Counted from the stretch's first letter, positions 1-9,915 are shown. The stretch: DNA of 64,000 nucleotides from Pelagibius sp037652055 (GCF_037652055.1 NZ_JBBKAH010000012.1:180532-244531); one strand, 5' to 3'. Numbers and translations: made by a program. Notes: generated by a model not told the origin, from the sequence alone.

Positions 1-156
1 GATGAGGCCCAGGAAGGCGGCGACCTGCAGCTGCTGCAGCAGGTAGTTGGCCGAGAGGAAGCTGGAGGAATAGAGGCTGCCGGCCAGCAGCAGCACGACG
101 ATGAAGCCGAAGGCGATGGCGACCGGTCTGTCGATGCGTTTGAGGACCGCTTGCAT
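1..156 (-). CDS. CUT2 sugar ABC transporter permease, second subunit (partial)
   Basis: N-terminal fragment of an inner-membrane permease; the rest lies beyond the left edge of the window. Its ATG (154-156) overlaps the stop of the preceding permease as ATGA, so the two are translationally coupled. The 52 visible residues hold a short positively charged start (MQAVLKRIDRP) and one hydrophobic helix, as in RbsC/YtfT/YjfF-type permeases. It is the last visible gene of an operon of binding protein, double ATPase and two permeases. The permease assignment rests mainly on position and the helix; substrate is unknown. Confidence 0.75.
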   Translation of the reverse strand, partial: MQAVLKRIDRPVAIAFGFIVVLLLAGSLYSSSFLSANYLLQQLQVAAFLGLI

Positions 157-1157
157 CAGTTGAACAGCTCCAGCCTGTTCTTCACGCGGAACACCCGGGC
201 GGCGCCCAGGCTGACCGCGCCCAGCAGCACCACGCCCTGGAACAGCGGCTGCCACAGCGGCGGCAGGTCGAAGACGAACAGCAGGTCGTCGATGGTGCGC
301 AGGATGAAGGCGCCGAAGATGGAGCCGATGGCGCCGCCGGCGCCGCCGTACAGCGCGGTGCCGCCGATCACCACCGCGGCGATGGAGTTGAGGGTGTAGG
401 TGCCGCCGATTGGCGCCGAGGCCTCGCCGGAGAAGGTGACGAAGGTGAGCATGAGGCCGGCGACGCCCGCCAGCAACCCGGCCAGGGTATAGGCCGCCAG
501 CTTGGAACGCCCGATGTCGAGGCCGGACATGTAGGCGGCGCCCTCGGCCGAGCCGATGGCGTAGCAGCCGCGCCCGATCACCGAGTTGCGGAACGGCAGC
601 CAGATGAGCACCGCCACCGCCAGCAGCAGCACCAGCGAGGTCGGCACGGTCTCGAACACCGTGTAGGTCATGAAGTCGGCGAGGTCGGGATCGACGGCAC
701 CGCCGGGCACCGGCCGCAGCAGCAGGGCGATGCCGTAGTAGACGGCGCCGGTCGCCAGCGTGGTGATGATCGGCTGCAGGCGGCCGTAGACCACGATGGC
801 GCCGTTCACGAAGCCGGCCAGCGCGCCCGCCAGCAGCACGGCCACGATGCCGAGGGCCACCTGCCAGGGCTCCCCGCTGACGATCGAGGAGGCGAGGCAG
901 TTGGTCATCACGAAGACCATCCCGACCGAGAGGTCGAGGCCGCCGGTCAGCACCGGCAGGGTCTGCGCCATGGCGACCAGGGCCAGCAGCACCGCCTTGT
1001 TCGCGGCGGTGGTCACCACCGGCACCGTGAGGCCGGCCGGATGGTTCGAGACGTAGAGGGTGAACATCGCGACGAAGACGGCGATGGCGATCAGCAGGCC
1101 CTGGTTCTGCCCGGCCCGCAGCTTCCAGTCGCCCAGGGTTCCGGTCGCGGCACTCAT
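156..1157 (-). CDS. CUT2 sugar ABC transporter permease, first subunit
   Basis: A 333-residue polytopic inner-membrane protein of the RbsC family (BPD_transp_2). It forms half of the channel through which the ATPase encoded just upstream drives sugar uptake. Hydrophobic helices run through the whole length. The stretch LTGGLDLSVGM near residues 70-80 and the IAAVVIGGTALYGG segment near the C terminus are family hallmarks. The ATG at 1157 overlaps the ATPase stop (ATGA), which fixes the start; a longer upstream extension would only read through the ATPase in another frame. Two different permease genes, rather than one, recall the YtfT/YjfF galactofuranose arrangement, but the substrate cannot be read from sequence. 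Confidence 0.9.
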   Translation of the reverse strand: MSAATGTLGDWKLRAGQNQGLLIAIAVFVAMFTLYVSNHPAGLTVPVVTTAANKAVLLALVAMAQTLPVLTGGLDLSVGMVFVMTNCLASSIVSGEPWQVALGIVAVLLAGALAGFVNGAIVVYGRLQPIITTLATGAVYYGIALLLRPVPGGAVDPDLADFMTYTVFETVPTSLVLLLAVAVLIWLPFRNSVIGRGCYAIGSAEGAAYMSGLDIGRSKLAAYTLAGLLAGVAGLMLTFVTFSGEASAPIGGTYTLNSIAAVVIGGTALYGGAGGAIGSIFGAFILRTIDDLLFVFDLPPLWQPLFQGVVLLGAVSLGAARVFRVKNRLELFN

Positions 1158-2749
1158 GCCCGGGCCTCCTTGCGGGGTTGCGCGGGCGGGGTGGGGCGCT
1201 CCAGGTCGATGTTGAGGGCGCTGGCGATGATGTTCTCCTCGTTGATCGCCTCGCCGGTCAGCTCGCGGATGATGCCGCCGCCGTACATGATGGAGACGCG
1301 GTCGCAGCAGCCGATCAGTTCGTCGTAGTCGGTGGTGTAGAACAGGATCGCCGTGCCGGCGTCGGCCAGCTCGCGCAGCAGCTGGTAGATCTCCTGCTTG
1401 GTGCCGACGTCGATGCCGCGCGTCGGGTCGTTCAGCAGGATGACGCGCGCCTCGGTCATCAGCCACTTGGCGATCACCACCTTCTGCTGGTTGCCGCCGG
1501 ACAGCGTGGCCGCCGGGCTGTCGACGTCGCCCACCTTGATGGCGAGGCGCTTGACCATCTCGTCCACCTTCGCGTTCTGGCGTGCGCGGTCGATGAAGAT
1601 GCCTTTCGTAAACTTGCCGATCGAGGCCATGGAGATGTTGTCGCGCACCGACATCGGCAGCAGCAGGCCCTCCGATTTGCGGTCCTCGGGAATGAGGGCC
1701 ATGCGGATCTTCTGCGATTTCGCCTGGCCGGGGCTGGAAAGGCGCGCCGGTTTGGCGTCCACCTCGACCGCGCCGGTGACGCCGCGCAGCACGCCGAAGA
1801 GGGCGAGCAGCAGCTCGCGCTGGCCCTGGCCGTCGAGGCCACCGAGGCCGACGATCTCGCCCTGGCCGACGGTGAGGGAGACGTCCTTCAGGCGCCCGGC
1901 CCAGGCGAGATTCTTCACGCTTAGCGCCGGGGCGGGGGGCGCGGCACGGACCGGCTTGGCTGGGTAGACCTGGGTGTAGTCGCGCCCGATCATCAGGCGC
2001 ACGACCTCGTTGTCGCTCCGCGCGCCTTTGCGGAAGGTCTCGATGTGGCGGCCGTTGCGGAACACCGAACAGCTGTCGGCCAGCTGTTCGATCTCGTGCA
2101 TGCGGTGGGAGATGTAGAGGATGGCGAGGCCGTCGCGGCGCAGGTCGCGCAGGATGCCGTAGACTTTCTCGACATCGCCGGCGGTCAGCGCCGAGGTTGC
2201 CTCGTCGAGGATCAGCAGGCGCGGGTCGCGGCCCAGCGCCTTGGCGATCTCCACCATCTGGCGGCGCGAAAGCGAGAGGTTCTTCACCAGCTCCAGCGGG
2301 TTCACGTCGGCGCAGCCGACGCGCGCCAGCAGGGCCTCGGCGCGGCGCCGCTGGGCGCGATGGTTGATGAAGCCGAAGCGTCCCGGCGGCGCCGTCATGC
2401 AGATGTTGTCGGCGACCGAGAGGTCCGGCATGAGGGAGAGTTCCTGGAAGATGCAGACGATGCCGGCGGCGTTGGCGTCCTGCGGCCCGGTAAAGGCGAC
2501 CTCGCGGCCCTCCAGCATCAGCCGTCCGGCGGTCGGCGCCACCACGCCGGCGGCGATCTTGATGAGGGTCGACTTGCCGGCGCCGTTCTCCCCCAGCACC
2601 GCGTGGATGGCGCCGCGCTCGCAGGCGAAGTCGACATCGTCCAGCGCCAGGATGCCGCCGTAGCGCTTGGTGATGCCGTGCATCTGCCAGAACGGCGCGG
2701 CGGTCGGGCCCGAGGGAGAACGGTCGGAAGAAGGGAGTGGGTCGGTCAT
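1154..2749 (-). CDS. CUT2 sugar ABC transporter ATP-binding protein (double ABC domain)
   Basis: A 531-residue duplicated ATPase of the RbsA/MglA/XylG type that energises sugar import from the cytoplasmic face. The first domain has Walker A GENGAGKST at about residues 53-61 and a Walker B LLILDEATSAL. Its signature is atypical (LSLSRRQ). The second domain has the degenerate Walker A usual for this family (GGLDGQGQ), a clear LSGGNQQ signature and LLNDPTRGIDVGTK. The start MTDPLPSS at 2749 is preferred to an in-frame upstream ATG because homology begins soon after it; no good ribosome site is visible for either. It follows the binding-protein gene after about 110 bp and overlaps the permease. 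Confidence 0.92.
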   Translation of the reverse strand: MTDPLPSSDRSPSGPTAAPFWQMHGITKRYGGILALDDVDFACERGAIHAVLGENGAGKSTLIKIAAGVVAPTAGRLMLEGREVAFTGPQDANAAGIVCIFQELSLMPDLSVADNICMTAPPGRFGFINHRAQRRRAEALLARVGCADVNPLELVKNLSLSRRQMVEIAKALGRDPRLLILDEATSALTAGDVEKVYGILRDLRRDGLAILYISHRMHEIEQLADSCSVFRNGRHIETFRKGARSDNEVVRLMIGRDYTQVYPAKPVRAAPPAPALSVKNLAWAGRLKDVSLTVGQGEIVGLGGLDGQGQRELLLALFGVLRGVTGAVEVDAKPARLSSPGQAKSQKIRMALIPEDRKSEGLLLPMSVRDNISMASIGKFTKGIFIDRARQNAKVDEMVKRLAIKVGDVDSPAATLSGGNQQKVVIAKWLMTEARVILLNDPTRGIDVGTKQEIYQLLRELADAGTAILFYTTDYDELIGCCDRVSIMYGGGIIRELTGEAINEENIIASALNIDLERPTPPAQPRKEARA

Positions 2750-2858
2750 GCGTGGGCCCGGCGCAAGAGTCTCAAGACAAACGGAAAGGGCAGGCGATGC
2801 CGCGCCCCGCGCAAGGGGCACGGCACCGTCTGACCCGAGGCACGCTGTGGGAGGCGGC

Positions 2859-3986
2859 CTACTGGTCGCCCTCGGACTTCGACATGATTTCCTTCGCCGT
2901 GATGTTCACGTCGCAGGGCGGAAACTCGTTCGGGGTGAAGAAGTTGTCGGTGAGGTCCGGGTAGTAGTTCTCGCCGGCCTTGAAGTCCGGGTGCTCGACC
3001 AGCGGGATCGGCACCGAGACGTACTGCGGCAGCACCTCGCCCTGCAGCGCGGTGATCGCGGTCTTGGCGGCGATGGCCACCAGGCCCGGCGACTGCCCGG
3101 CGGAGGAGCAGATGAGGCCCTCGCTGGCGTGCTGGGCGCAGAGCTTGCGGAAACCGTTCTCGGCCTCGCCGGCGACCGGCACGAAGGGATGGCCGGCATC
3201 GATCATGGCGCGCACCGCGCCGGTCGAGCCTCCCTGCACGAAGACGCCGTCGAACTGGCCGTGCACGGCGATGGCGTCGGCGGTGACCTTCTGGGCGGTG
3301 CCGTCGTCCCAGTTGCCCACGACCTCGACGATGTCGTATTTGCCGCCGCCTTCCATCACTTCGCGGAAGCCATTGTGGCGGTCGCGGTCGACCGAGTTGC
3401 CGGGCAGGCCGCGCACTTCCAGGATCTTGCCGGAGTCACCGACGTTCTTGACCAGCCAGCGGCCCATGATGCGACCGATCTCGGACTGGTCCTCGTTGAC
3501 CTGCAGAATGTCCTCACTGTCCAGCACGTTGTCGAAGGGTACCAGCACGACACCGGCGCGGTTGGCGCGGCGGATGACCGGCTCGAAGGCGGTCGGGTTC
3601 ACCGCGATGGTCAGGATGGCGTCGTAGCCGGCGTTGATGAAGTTGTCGATGGCGGCGATCTGCGCGGCCACGTCGGTGCCGGTGGAGACCACTTTCAGTT
3701 CCTCGATCATCGGCGCGACGTCGTCCTGTTCGGCGTAGGCCTTCAGCGTCTTGATCATCTGGATGCGCCAGGTGTTGCCGACGAAGCCGTTGGCCATGGC
3801 GATGCGGTAGGGCGGCTCTTTCTTGGGGAACTTCAAAAACTTGGTGTCGGCGCTGAAGGGGGCGAAGCAGGACGGATTGACGCCCGGGCCGCTGACCACT
3901 TCCGGGCCGGCGGCAAGAGACTGCGAGACGATCCCGGTCGCCATGGCGGCGGCCAGAGTCATCCCGAGCATGGATTTCGTGAGCAT
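2859..3986 (-). CDS. Sugar ABC transporter periplasmic binding protein (RbsB-like, CUT2)
   Basis: A 375-residue periplasmic solute-binding protein of the Peripla_BP_4 (RbsB) fold, which delivers a sugar or sugar derivative to the downstream ABC complex. A Sec signal peptide covers about residues 1-26 (SQSLAAG cleavage region). The mature protein shows the alternating Rossmann lobes: YRIAMANGFVGNTWR, DAILTIAVNP, GVVLVPFDN and GVFVQGGSTGAVRA. An upstream ATG exists, but the ATG at 3986 has GGGAGGAA about six bases before it and starts exactly at the signal peptide. It is the first gene of the operon and is preceded by a LacI-type palindrome. Ligand unknown. Confidence 0.9.
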   Translation of the reverse strand: MLTKSMLGMTLAAAMATGIVSQSLAAGPEVVSGPGVNPSCFAPFSADTKFLKFPKKEPPYRIAMANGFVGNTWRIQMIKTLKAYAEQDDVAPMIEELKVVSTGTDVAAQIAAIDNFINAGYDAILTIAVNPTAFEPVIRRANRAGVVLVPFDNVLDSEDILQVNEDQSEIGRIMGRWLVKNVGDSGKILEVRGLPGNSVDRDRHNGFREVMEGGGKYDIVEVVGNWDDGTAQKVTADAIAVHGQFDGVFVQGGSTGAVRAMIDAGHPFVPVAGEAENGFRKLCAQHASEGLICSSAGQSPGLVAIAAKTAITALQGEVLPQYVSVPIPLVEHPDFKAGENYYPDLTDNFFTPNEFPPCDVNITAKEIMSKSEGDQ

Positions 3987-4111
3987 GTGCGTTCCTCCCA
4001 AATGCCGTCCGGCACGCCGTTAAAGGGTGCCGCCGGCAGCGTTTCTTTATGCCTCGGGAGCCTTGCCGGCCGGTGGGACCGGCACTGGAAAGGGCCCGGG
4101 CTTTCATTCTT

Positions 4112-4123
4112 GATAGCGCTACC
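4112..4123. promoter_or_regulatory. LacI-family operator-like palindrome upstream of the first sugar operon
   Basis: GATAGCGCTACC is a near-perfect palindrome (one mismatched pair) about 125 bp upstream of the binding-protein start. A TTGACT hexamer on the minus strand (4144-4149) lies just upstream but has no good -10 partner. The core AGCGCT matches the palindrome ahead of xylF. LacI/GalR regulators typically use such CG-centred palindromes; the regulator itself is not in the window. Confidence 0.5.
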
Positions 4124-4162
4124 GTGACCCAGCTTTCGCATTCAGTCAATCCACACCTTGGG

Positions 4163-4201
4163 CCAATATGGGGCCAATAGGTGCCCAATAGGGCTCCAAT
4201 A
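4163..4201. repeat. 11-bp-period CCAATA tandem repeat between divergent genes
   Basis: CCAATA occurs four times at 4163, 4174, 4185 and 4196, exactly 11 bp apart, so all copies face the same side of the helix. The intervening bases are GC-rich and only partly conserved. The array lies between the first sugar operon (minus) and the pentapeptide-repeat gene (plus). It could be a phased protein-binding array or a decayed minisatellite. Confidence 0.75.
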
Positions 4202-4345
4202 GCGCCCCCAAAGGGAGCGAGGCGGCGCTTTGCCGCCGTCCCCCTTTTGGGCGATCACGAGACGGCGAGCGCCGCTGTTCAAGGCCGGGGCGCTCCGATA
4301 CCATCGCGACCGGAGTTTCCACGAAATCAGGAGTGCGGCGTCAGA

Positions 4346-5044
4346 ATGAAACGTGCGATCGGGATGTTGTGTTTTTGCCTGGCGGCGGCGCCGGTGTTCT
4401 TCCTGTTGCCGGCGGCGCCCGCCAGCGCGGGCTGCGGCGACCGCCCCGCCGCCGGCGTGGACTGGTCGAAGTGCGAGAAGCGGCGCCTGATGCTGGGCAG
4501 CCAGAATCTCAGCAAGGGCAGCTTCGTGCGCACCGATTTCAGCCGCTCCGACCTGGCTGGTGCCAAGCTGGCTGGCGCCGATCTCACCGAGGCGGACTTC
4601 GAGCACGCTCGCCTGGCCGGCGCCGACCTCAGCGGTGCCAACCTCGCCAAAGCCAGCGGCTCGCGCGCCAACTTCGTCGAGGCCGTGCTGAAAGGGGCCG
4701 ATCTCAGCAAGGCGGAGATGGCGCGCGCCGATTTCACCGGCGCCGACTTCACCGGCGCGACGATGCAGAAGGCCGAGTTGGGCCGCGCGCTGCTGAACGA
4801 CGCGGTGCTCGACGGCGCTGACCTGACCAAGGCGGAGATCGCCCGCGCGGTCTTCGCCGGCGCCAGCCTGAAGGGCGCCGACCTGACGGGCGCCTACACC
4901 TACCTGACCCACTTCGAGGCGACCGACCTCTCTGCGGCCAAGGGCCTCACCCAGATGCAGCTGGACGCCGCCTGCGGCGACGCCAAAACGGTGCTGCCGG
5001 AAGGGCTCACGGCACCCGCCGCCTGGCCCTGCGGTCAGGAGTAG
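4346..5044 (+). CDS. Secreted pentapeptide-repeat protein
   Basis: A 232-residue protein with a Sec signal peptide (hydrophobic residues about 8-25, then PASAGC) and many A(D/N)LXX pentapeptide repeats from about residue 60 to 205, for example GADLTEADFEHARLAGADLS. Pentapeptide repeats fold into a right-handed quadrilateral beta-helix. The cysteine after the cleavage region could make it a lipoprotein, but the lipobox is weak. Two cysteines near the C terminus could form a disulfide. The ATG at 4346 fits the signal peptide; AGGAG lies about 12 bases upstream, which is rather far. It stands alone between two sugar operons. Function unknown. Confidence 0.85.
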   Translation: MKRAIGMLCFCLAAAPVFFLLPAAPASAGCGDRPAAGVDWSKCEKRRLMLGSQNLSKGSFVRTDFSRSDLAGAKLAGADLTEADFEHARLAGADLSGANLAKASGSRANFVEAVLKGADLSKAEMARADFTGADFTGATMQKAELGRALLNDAVLDGADLTKAEIARAVFAGASLKGADLTGAYTYLTHFEATDLSAAKGLTQMQLDAACGDAKTVLPEGLTAPAAWPCGQE

Positions 5045-5108
5045 CGCGGGCCGGCCTGCCGTCGCTCTAGACATTGCCGTTCCCGCTCCGGTCTCCAAAA
5101 CGATCCGG

Positions 5109-5160
5109 TTGACAGCGCTGTCCTGGACGACAAAGATGCGTCTAACGGCGATAGCATCGC
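5109..5160 (+). promoter_or_regulatory. xylF promoter with two overlapping palindromic operators
   Basis: TTGACA at 5109-5114 and AAAGAT at 5132-5137 are 17 bp apart and form a candidate sigma-70 promoter. A perfect 12-bp palindrome GACAGCGCTGTC (5111-5122) overlaps the -35 box, and a second inverted repeat, GCGAT-AGC-ATCGC (5148-5160), lies just downstream of the expected start of transcription. The first shares its AGCGCT core with the palindrome at 4112-4123. This geometry fits repression by a LacI-type regulator relieved by the sugar. Confidence 0.6.
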
Positions 5161-5213
5161 TTTAACGAACAACTGTGGCGGGCAGCCCGTCACGGTATAA
5201 CGGGGAGGAATTG

Positions 5214-6263
<1,050 letters not shown>

Positions 6264-6399
6264 CTGTCGTCGGCACCAGGTTCCGCGGGACGCGTTGCGG
6301 CCGGGCTTCTCCCTCCTGCGGGAGCGGCCCGGCCGTCCGCGCCCCGGGGCCCGGGCCTTTCAAAGCGGGCATTCACGGATCGAGTGGGACGGTTAGGGT

Positions 6400-7674
6400 A
6401 TGACGAGCGAGGCGGAAGTCGGCGAGCTTGACCGCAAAGGCGCCCAAGCGGGCGGCGCGCGGCGGCCGGCGCTGCGCCTGCGCCCGCTCGAGGAGGTCGC
6501 GCGCCTGACCGGCCTGGACACGCGGCTGCTCGCCATGCTGGGCGCGCTGGTCGTGATCTGGCTGGTGTTCGATTTCCTCACCGGCGGCATCTTCCTGACG
6601 CCGCGCAATCTCTTCAATCTGGCGGTCCAGGGCTCGGCCGTCGGCATCATGGCGACCGGCATGGTGCTGGTCATCGTGGCCCGCCACATCGACCTTTCGG
6701 TCGGCTCGGTGCTCGGCTTCATCGGCATGTCGATCGCTTTCCTGCAGGTCGAGGTGCTGCCGCTGGGCGCCGCCTGGAACTGGCCGCTGACCATCGTCTT
6801 CGGCATCGGCCTGGGCCTGCTGGTGGGTCTGTGGCAGGGGCTCTGGATCGCCTACGGCGGCGTGCCCGCCTTCGTGGTCACCCTCGGCGGCCTGCTGATC
6901 TTCCGCGGCGCCGCCTTCGAGATCACCGACGGGCGCACGGTGGCGCCGCTCGACCCGGTCTACCAACTGCTCGGCGGCGGCATCGACGGATCGATCGGCG
7001 CGACGGCGAGCTGGGCGCTCGGCCTCGTCGCCGTCGGCCTGCTGGCCTTCATCACCATGAAGGTCCGTGCCAAGCGCCAGCGCTACAACTTTCCTGTGAA
7101 GCCGCTGTGGGCGGAGATCATGATGATCGTCGCCTGGTCGGCCCTCATCATCGGCTTCGTCATGGTGATGAACGCCTATCCCCGGCCGCGCACCTTCGAG
7201 CCGCGCGGCATTCCGGTGCCGGTGCTCATCCTGCTGGCGGTGGTCGTCTTCATGACCTTTGCCGCCCGCTTCACCAAGTTCGGGCGCTACGTCTTCGCCA
7301 TGGGCGGCAACCCGGAGGCGGCGGCGCTCTCGGGCATCAACGTGAAGCGCACCACGGTGATGATCTTCATGGTGATGGGCGTGCTCTGCGCCATCGCCGC
7401 AGTGGTCACCACGGCGCGGCTCAACGCCGGGACCAACTCCATGGGCACTCTGGCGGAGCTCAACGTGATCGCCGCGGCGGTCATCGGCGGCACCTCGCTC
7501 GCCGGCGGGCTCGGCACCATTCCCGGCGCCATCCTGGGCGCCGTGGTCATGCAGAGCCTCGACAACGGCATGCTGCTGCTCGACGTCTCCACCTCGCTGC
7601 GCAGCATCGTCATCGGCCTGGTGCTGATCGCGGCGGTGTGGTTCGACGTGGTCTACAACCGCGGCCGGCGCTGA
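6400..7674 (+). CDS. xylH: D-xylose ABC transporter permease XylH
   Basis: A 424-residue inner-membrane permease of the BPD_transp_2 family with about ten hydrophobic segments after a 40-residue charged N terminus. Hallmarks are RHIDLSVGSVLGFIG (about residues 91-105), GVPAFVVTLGG and, towards the C terminus, NVIAAAVIGGTSLAGGLGT. A loop rich in lysine and arginine (KVRAKRQRYNF) sits mid-protein, as in XylH. It lies about 135 bp after xylF and 12 bp before xylG. One permease gene is enough, since XylH works as a homodimer. Its ribosome site is weak. Confidence 0.93.
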   Translation: MTSEAEVGELDRKGAQAGGARRPALRLRPLEEVARLTGLDTRLLAMLGALVVIWLVFDFLTGGIFLTPRNLFNLAVQGSAVGIMATGMVLVIVARHIDLSVGSVLGFIGMSIAFLQVEVLPLGAAWNWPLTIVFGIGLGLLVGLWQGLWIAYGGVPAFVVTLGGLLIFRGAAFEITDGRTVAPLDPVYQLLGGGIDGSIGATASWALGLVAVGLLAFITMKVRAKRQRYNFPVKPLWAEIMMIVAWSALIIGFVMVMNAYPRPRTFEPRGIPVPVLILLAVVVFMTFAARFTKFGRYVFAMGGNPEAAALSGINVKRTTVMIFMVMGVLCAIAAVVTTARLNAGTNSMGTLAELNVIAAAVIGGTSLAGGLGTIPGAILGAVVMQSLDNGMLLLDVSTSLRSIVIGLVLIAAVWFDVVYNRGRR

Positions 7675-7686
7675 GGGAGAAGCCGC

Positions 7687-8472
7687 ATGCCCCCATCTTC
7701 ATCCGTGCCCCTGGTCGAGATGCGCGGCATCTGCAAGCGCTTCGGCGGCGTGCAGGCGGTCGAGGACGTCTCCGTCGATCTCTATCCCGGCGAAGTGGTC
7801 GGCCTGCTGGGCCACAACGGCGCCGGCAAGTCGACGCTCATCAAGATGCTGGCCGGCGCCTATCCCTGCGACAGCGGCGACATCCTGATCAATGGCGAGA
7901 AGGTCGCCATCGAGACGCCGCGCGACGCCCGCCGCCACGGCATCGAGACGATCTACCAGACCCTCGCGCTGGCCGACAACCTGGACGCCCCGGCGAACCT
8001 CTTCCTCGGCCGCGAGCTGATGACGCGCTTCGGCCTGCTGGACGACGACGCCATGGAGCACCAGGCGCGCGCCGTGCTGCACCGCCTCAACCCGAACTTC
8101 AAAAACATCAAGGACCCGGTGAAGAACCTCTCGGGCGGCCAGCGTCAGTCGGTCGCCATCGCCCGCGCCATCCTGTTCAACGCCAAGATCCTCATCATGG
8201 ACGAGCCGACGGCGGCACTCGGCCCGCAGGAGACGGCGATGGTCGCCGATCTCATCCTGCAGCTTAAGAAGGAAGGCATCGGCATCTTCCTCATCAGTCA
8301 CGACCTGCACGACGTCTTCGATCTCTCCGACCGGGTCTCGGTGATGAAGAACGGCCGCCTCGTCGGCACCCGCGACACCGCGAAGGTGACCAAGGACGAG
8401 GTTCTCGGCATGATCATCCTCGGCAAGCTGCCCGAGGAGGAGACGCCGGAGGAGCTCGCCGAGCTGCACTGA
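7687..8472 (+). CDS. xylG: D-xylose ABC transporter ATP-binding protein XylG (single-domain form)
   Basis: A 261-residue cytoplasmic ATPase with Walker A GHNGAGKST at residues 42-50, signature LSGGQRQ, Walker B ILIMDEPTAAL and the switch histidine in LISHDLHD. Enterobacterial XylG is about 510 residues with two ABC domains; this protein has one and would have to act as a homodimer. Single-domain ATPases with xylose systems are usual in alphaproteobacteria, and there is no sign of truncation: the frame is intact and the next gene starts 70 bp on. GAGGGAGAA precedes the ATG. Confidence 0.92.
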   Translation: MPPSSSVPLVEMRGICKRFGGVQAVEDVSVDLYPGEVVGLLGHNGAGKSTLIKMLAGAYPCDSGDILINGEKVAIETPRDARRHGIETIYQTLALADNLDAPANLFLGRELMTRFGLLDDDAMEHQARAVLHRLNPNFKNIKDPVKNLSGGQRQSVAIARAILFNAKILIMDEPTAALGPQETAMVADLILQLKKEGIGIFLISHDLHDVFDLSDRVSVMKNGRLVGTRDTAKVTKDEVLGMIILGKLPEEETPEELAELH

Positions 8473-8542
8473 CTCTCTGCTATTCTCTTTCTCTTCGATC
8501 CGACTCTGTTCCCCCCAAAGCGTTTAAGAGGTTTCCTTTGCG

Positions 8543-9310
8543 ATGACTGCCACTGCCATCTATCCCAGCCTCAAGGACCGCGTCGTCTTCGTCACCGGCG
8601 GCGGCAGCGGCATCGGCGCCTCTATCGTCGAGCATTTCTGCCGGCAGGGCGCCAAGGTCGGCTTCGTCGACATCAACCAGGAAGCATCCGAGAAGCTGGT
8701 GCGCGACGTGGAGGCGGCGGGCCACGGCAAGCCGTTCTTCGTGAACTGCGACCTCACCGACATCGAGGCCTTGCGGGTCGCCGTCGGCCAGGTGCGCGAA
8801 AAGCTGGGGCCGATCACCGTGCTGGTGAACAACGCCGCGCACGACCAGCGCCACGCCATCGACGAGGTGACGCCGGAGTACTGGGACGACCGCATCGCGG
8901 TCAACCTGAAGCACCAGTTCTTCGCCGCCCAGGCGGTCTATCCCGACATGGAAAAGGCCGGTGGCGGCGCCATCGTGAACCTCGGCTCGGTGTCCTGGAT
9001 GATCGGGCAGGGGGGCATGCCCTGCTACACCACCGCCAAGTCGGCGGTGGCCGGCCTCACGCGCTCGCTGGCCCGCGACCTCGGCCCGAAGAACATCCGG
9101 GTGAACTGCGTGGTGCCGGGCTGGATCATGACCCAGCGCCAGATCGATCTCTGGCTGACCCCCGAAGGCGAGGCCGAGTTGCTGGAGCGCCAATGCCTTA
9201 AGCGGAAGCTGGTGCCCGCCGATATCGCCCGCGCGGTGCTGTTCTTCGCCTCCGACGATGCCGGCGCCTGCACCAATCAGAGCTATATCGTCGACGGCGG
9301 CTGGGTGTAG
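8543..9310 (+). CDS. xylB: D-xylose 1-dehydrogenase (NAD+), short-chain dehydrogenase
   Basis: A 255-residue short-chain dehydrogenase closely resembling Caulobacter XylB (EC 1.1.1.175), which oxidises D-xylose to D-xylonolactone at the head of the Weimberg and Dahms pathways. The cofactor motif TGGGSGIG is at residues 18-25, and VDI after beta-2 favours NAD. The catalytic set is Ser149, Tyr162 and Lys166 (YTTAK). The opening AIYPSLKDR and the VPGWIMTQRQ segment match the xylose enzyme. It follows xylG by 70 bp, probably in the same operon. The lactonase and dehydratase of the pathway are not in the window. A related sugar such as L-arabinose cannot be excluded. The symbol follows Caulobacter usage, not E. 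coli xylulokinase. Confidence 0.82.
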   Translation: MTATAIYPSLKDRVVFVTGGGSGIGASIVEHFCRQGAKVGFVDINQEASEKLVRDVEAAGHGKPFFVNCDLTDIEALRVAVGQVREKLGPITVLVNNAAHDQRHAIDEVTPEYWDDRIAVNLKHQFFAAQAVYPDMEKAGGGAIVNLGSVSWMIGQGGMPCYTTAKSAVAGLTRSLARDLGPKNIRVNCVVPGWIMTQRQIDLWLTPEGEAELLERQCLKRKLVPADIARAVLFFASDDAGACTNQSYIVDGGWV

Positions 9311-9915
9311 CCTTGGAAGGTGGCCGTGCGGAATCGATCTCCGCTCCGGCTGCCCAGGCAGGCAGGAAGTGACCACCGCCGTTAGCGCCGCTCTGCCGCG
9401 GGCGGTGGCCACCTCGCCTGAACGCAAAGGGGAGCCCCTTGCTTCCAGCCTTTTGCGGAGGCCGCTGCGCGGCTCCCCCGTATTGTGGGCAACGCTCCGG
9501 CCGGCGACTCAGCCGACCGAAGCGCGCTCCTGTTCCCATCTACGAGGGCTGGGGGCGCGGGGTTTCACGAAGAATGCGAATTTTTCCACTCCCTGAGACG
9601 GCGGCTGGCGCCGGTTTCACTCGCTGAGACAAACCCGCCGGCGTGAGGCCAGTTCTGCATCCAACTGTCAACAATCGATGGGGCCAGGGGCGTAAACGCC
9701 CGGGAATCCTGTTATCTTCGCCCGGACAATGCTTTAGAAGCGGTGCCTAAGCATCTCACGCAGTCATCGCAGCGCATCCCGGCCGGGTTGTCCGGACCGG
9801 CGGCGGGACGTCCCTTGCGGGCGTCCGGCAGCGGGCAGACGATGAGCGCGCAAGACGAAATGCACAATGAGAACGCCGGCAACGGCACCGCTGACGGGCA
9901 GGACAGGGAGGATTG
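9311..9915. other. Intergenic region between xylose operon and soe cluster
   Basis: About 600 bp without a supportable gene. It contains an inverted repeat GGGGAGCC (9429-9436) with GGCTCCCC (9471-9478), which might act as a weak terminator though no T-run follows. It also has a 16-bp direct repeat (TTCCACTCCCTGAGAC at 9584-9599 and TTTCACTCGCTGAGAC at 9615-9630; 14 of 16 bases agree, 31 bp apart) that could be a regulator site for soeA. Short open frames here lack ribosome sites and recognisable sequence. Confidence 0.5.
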
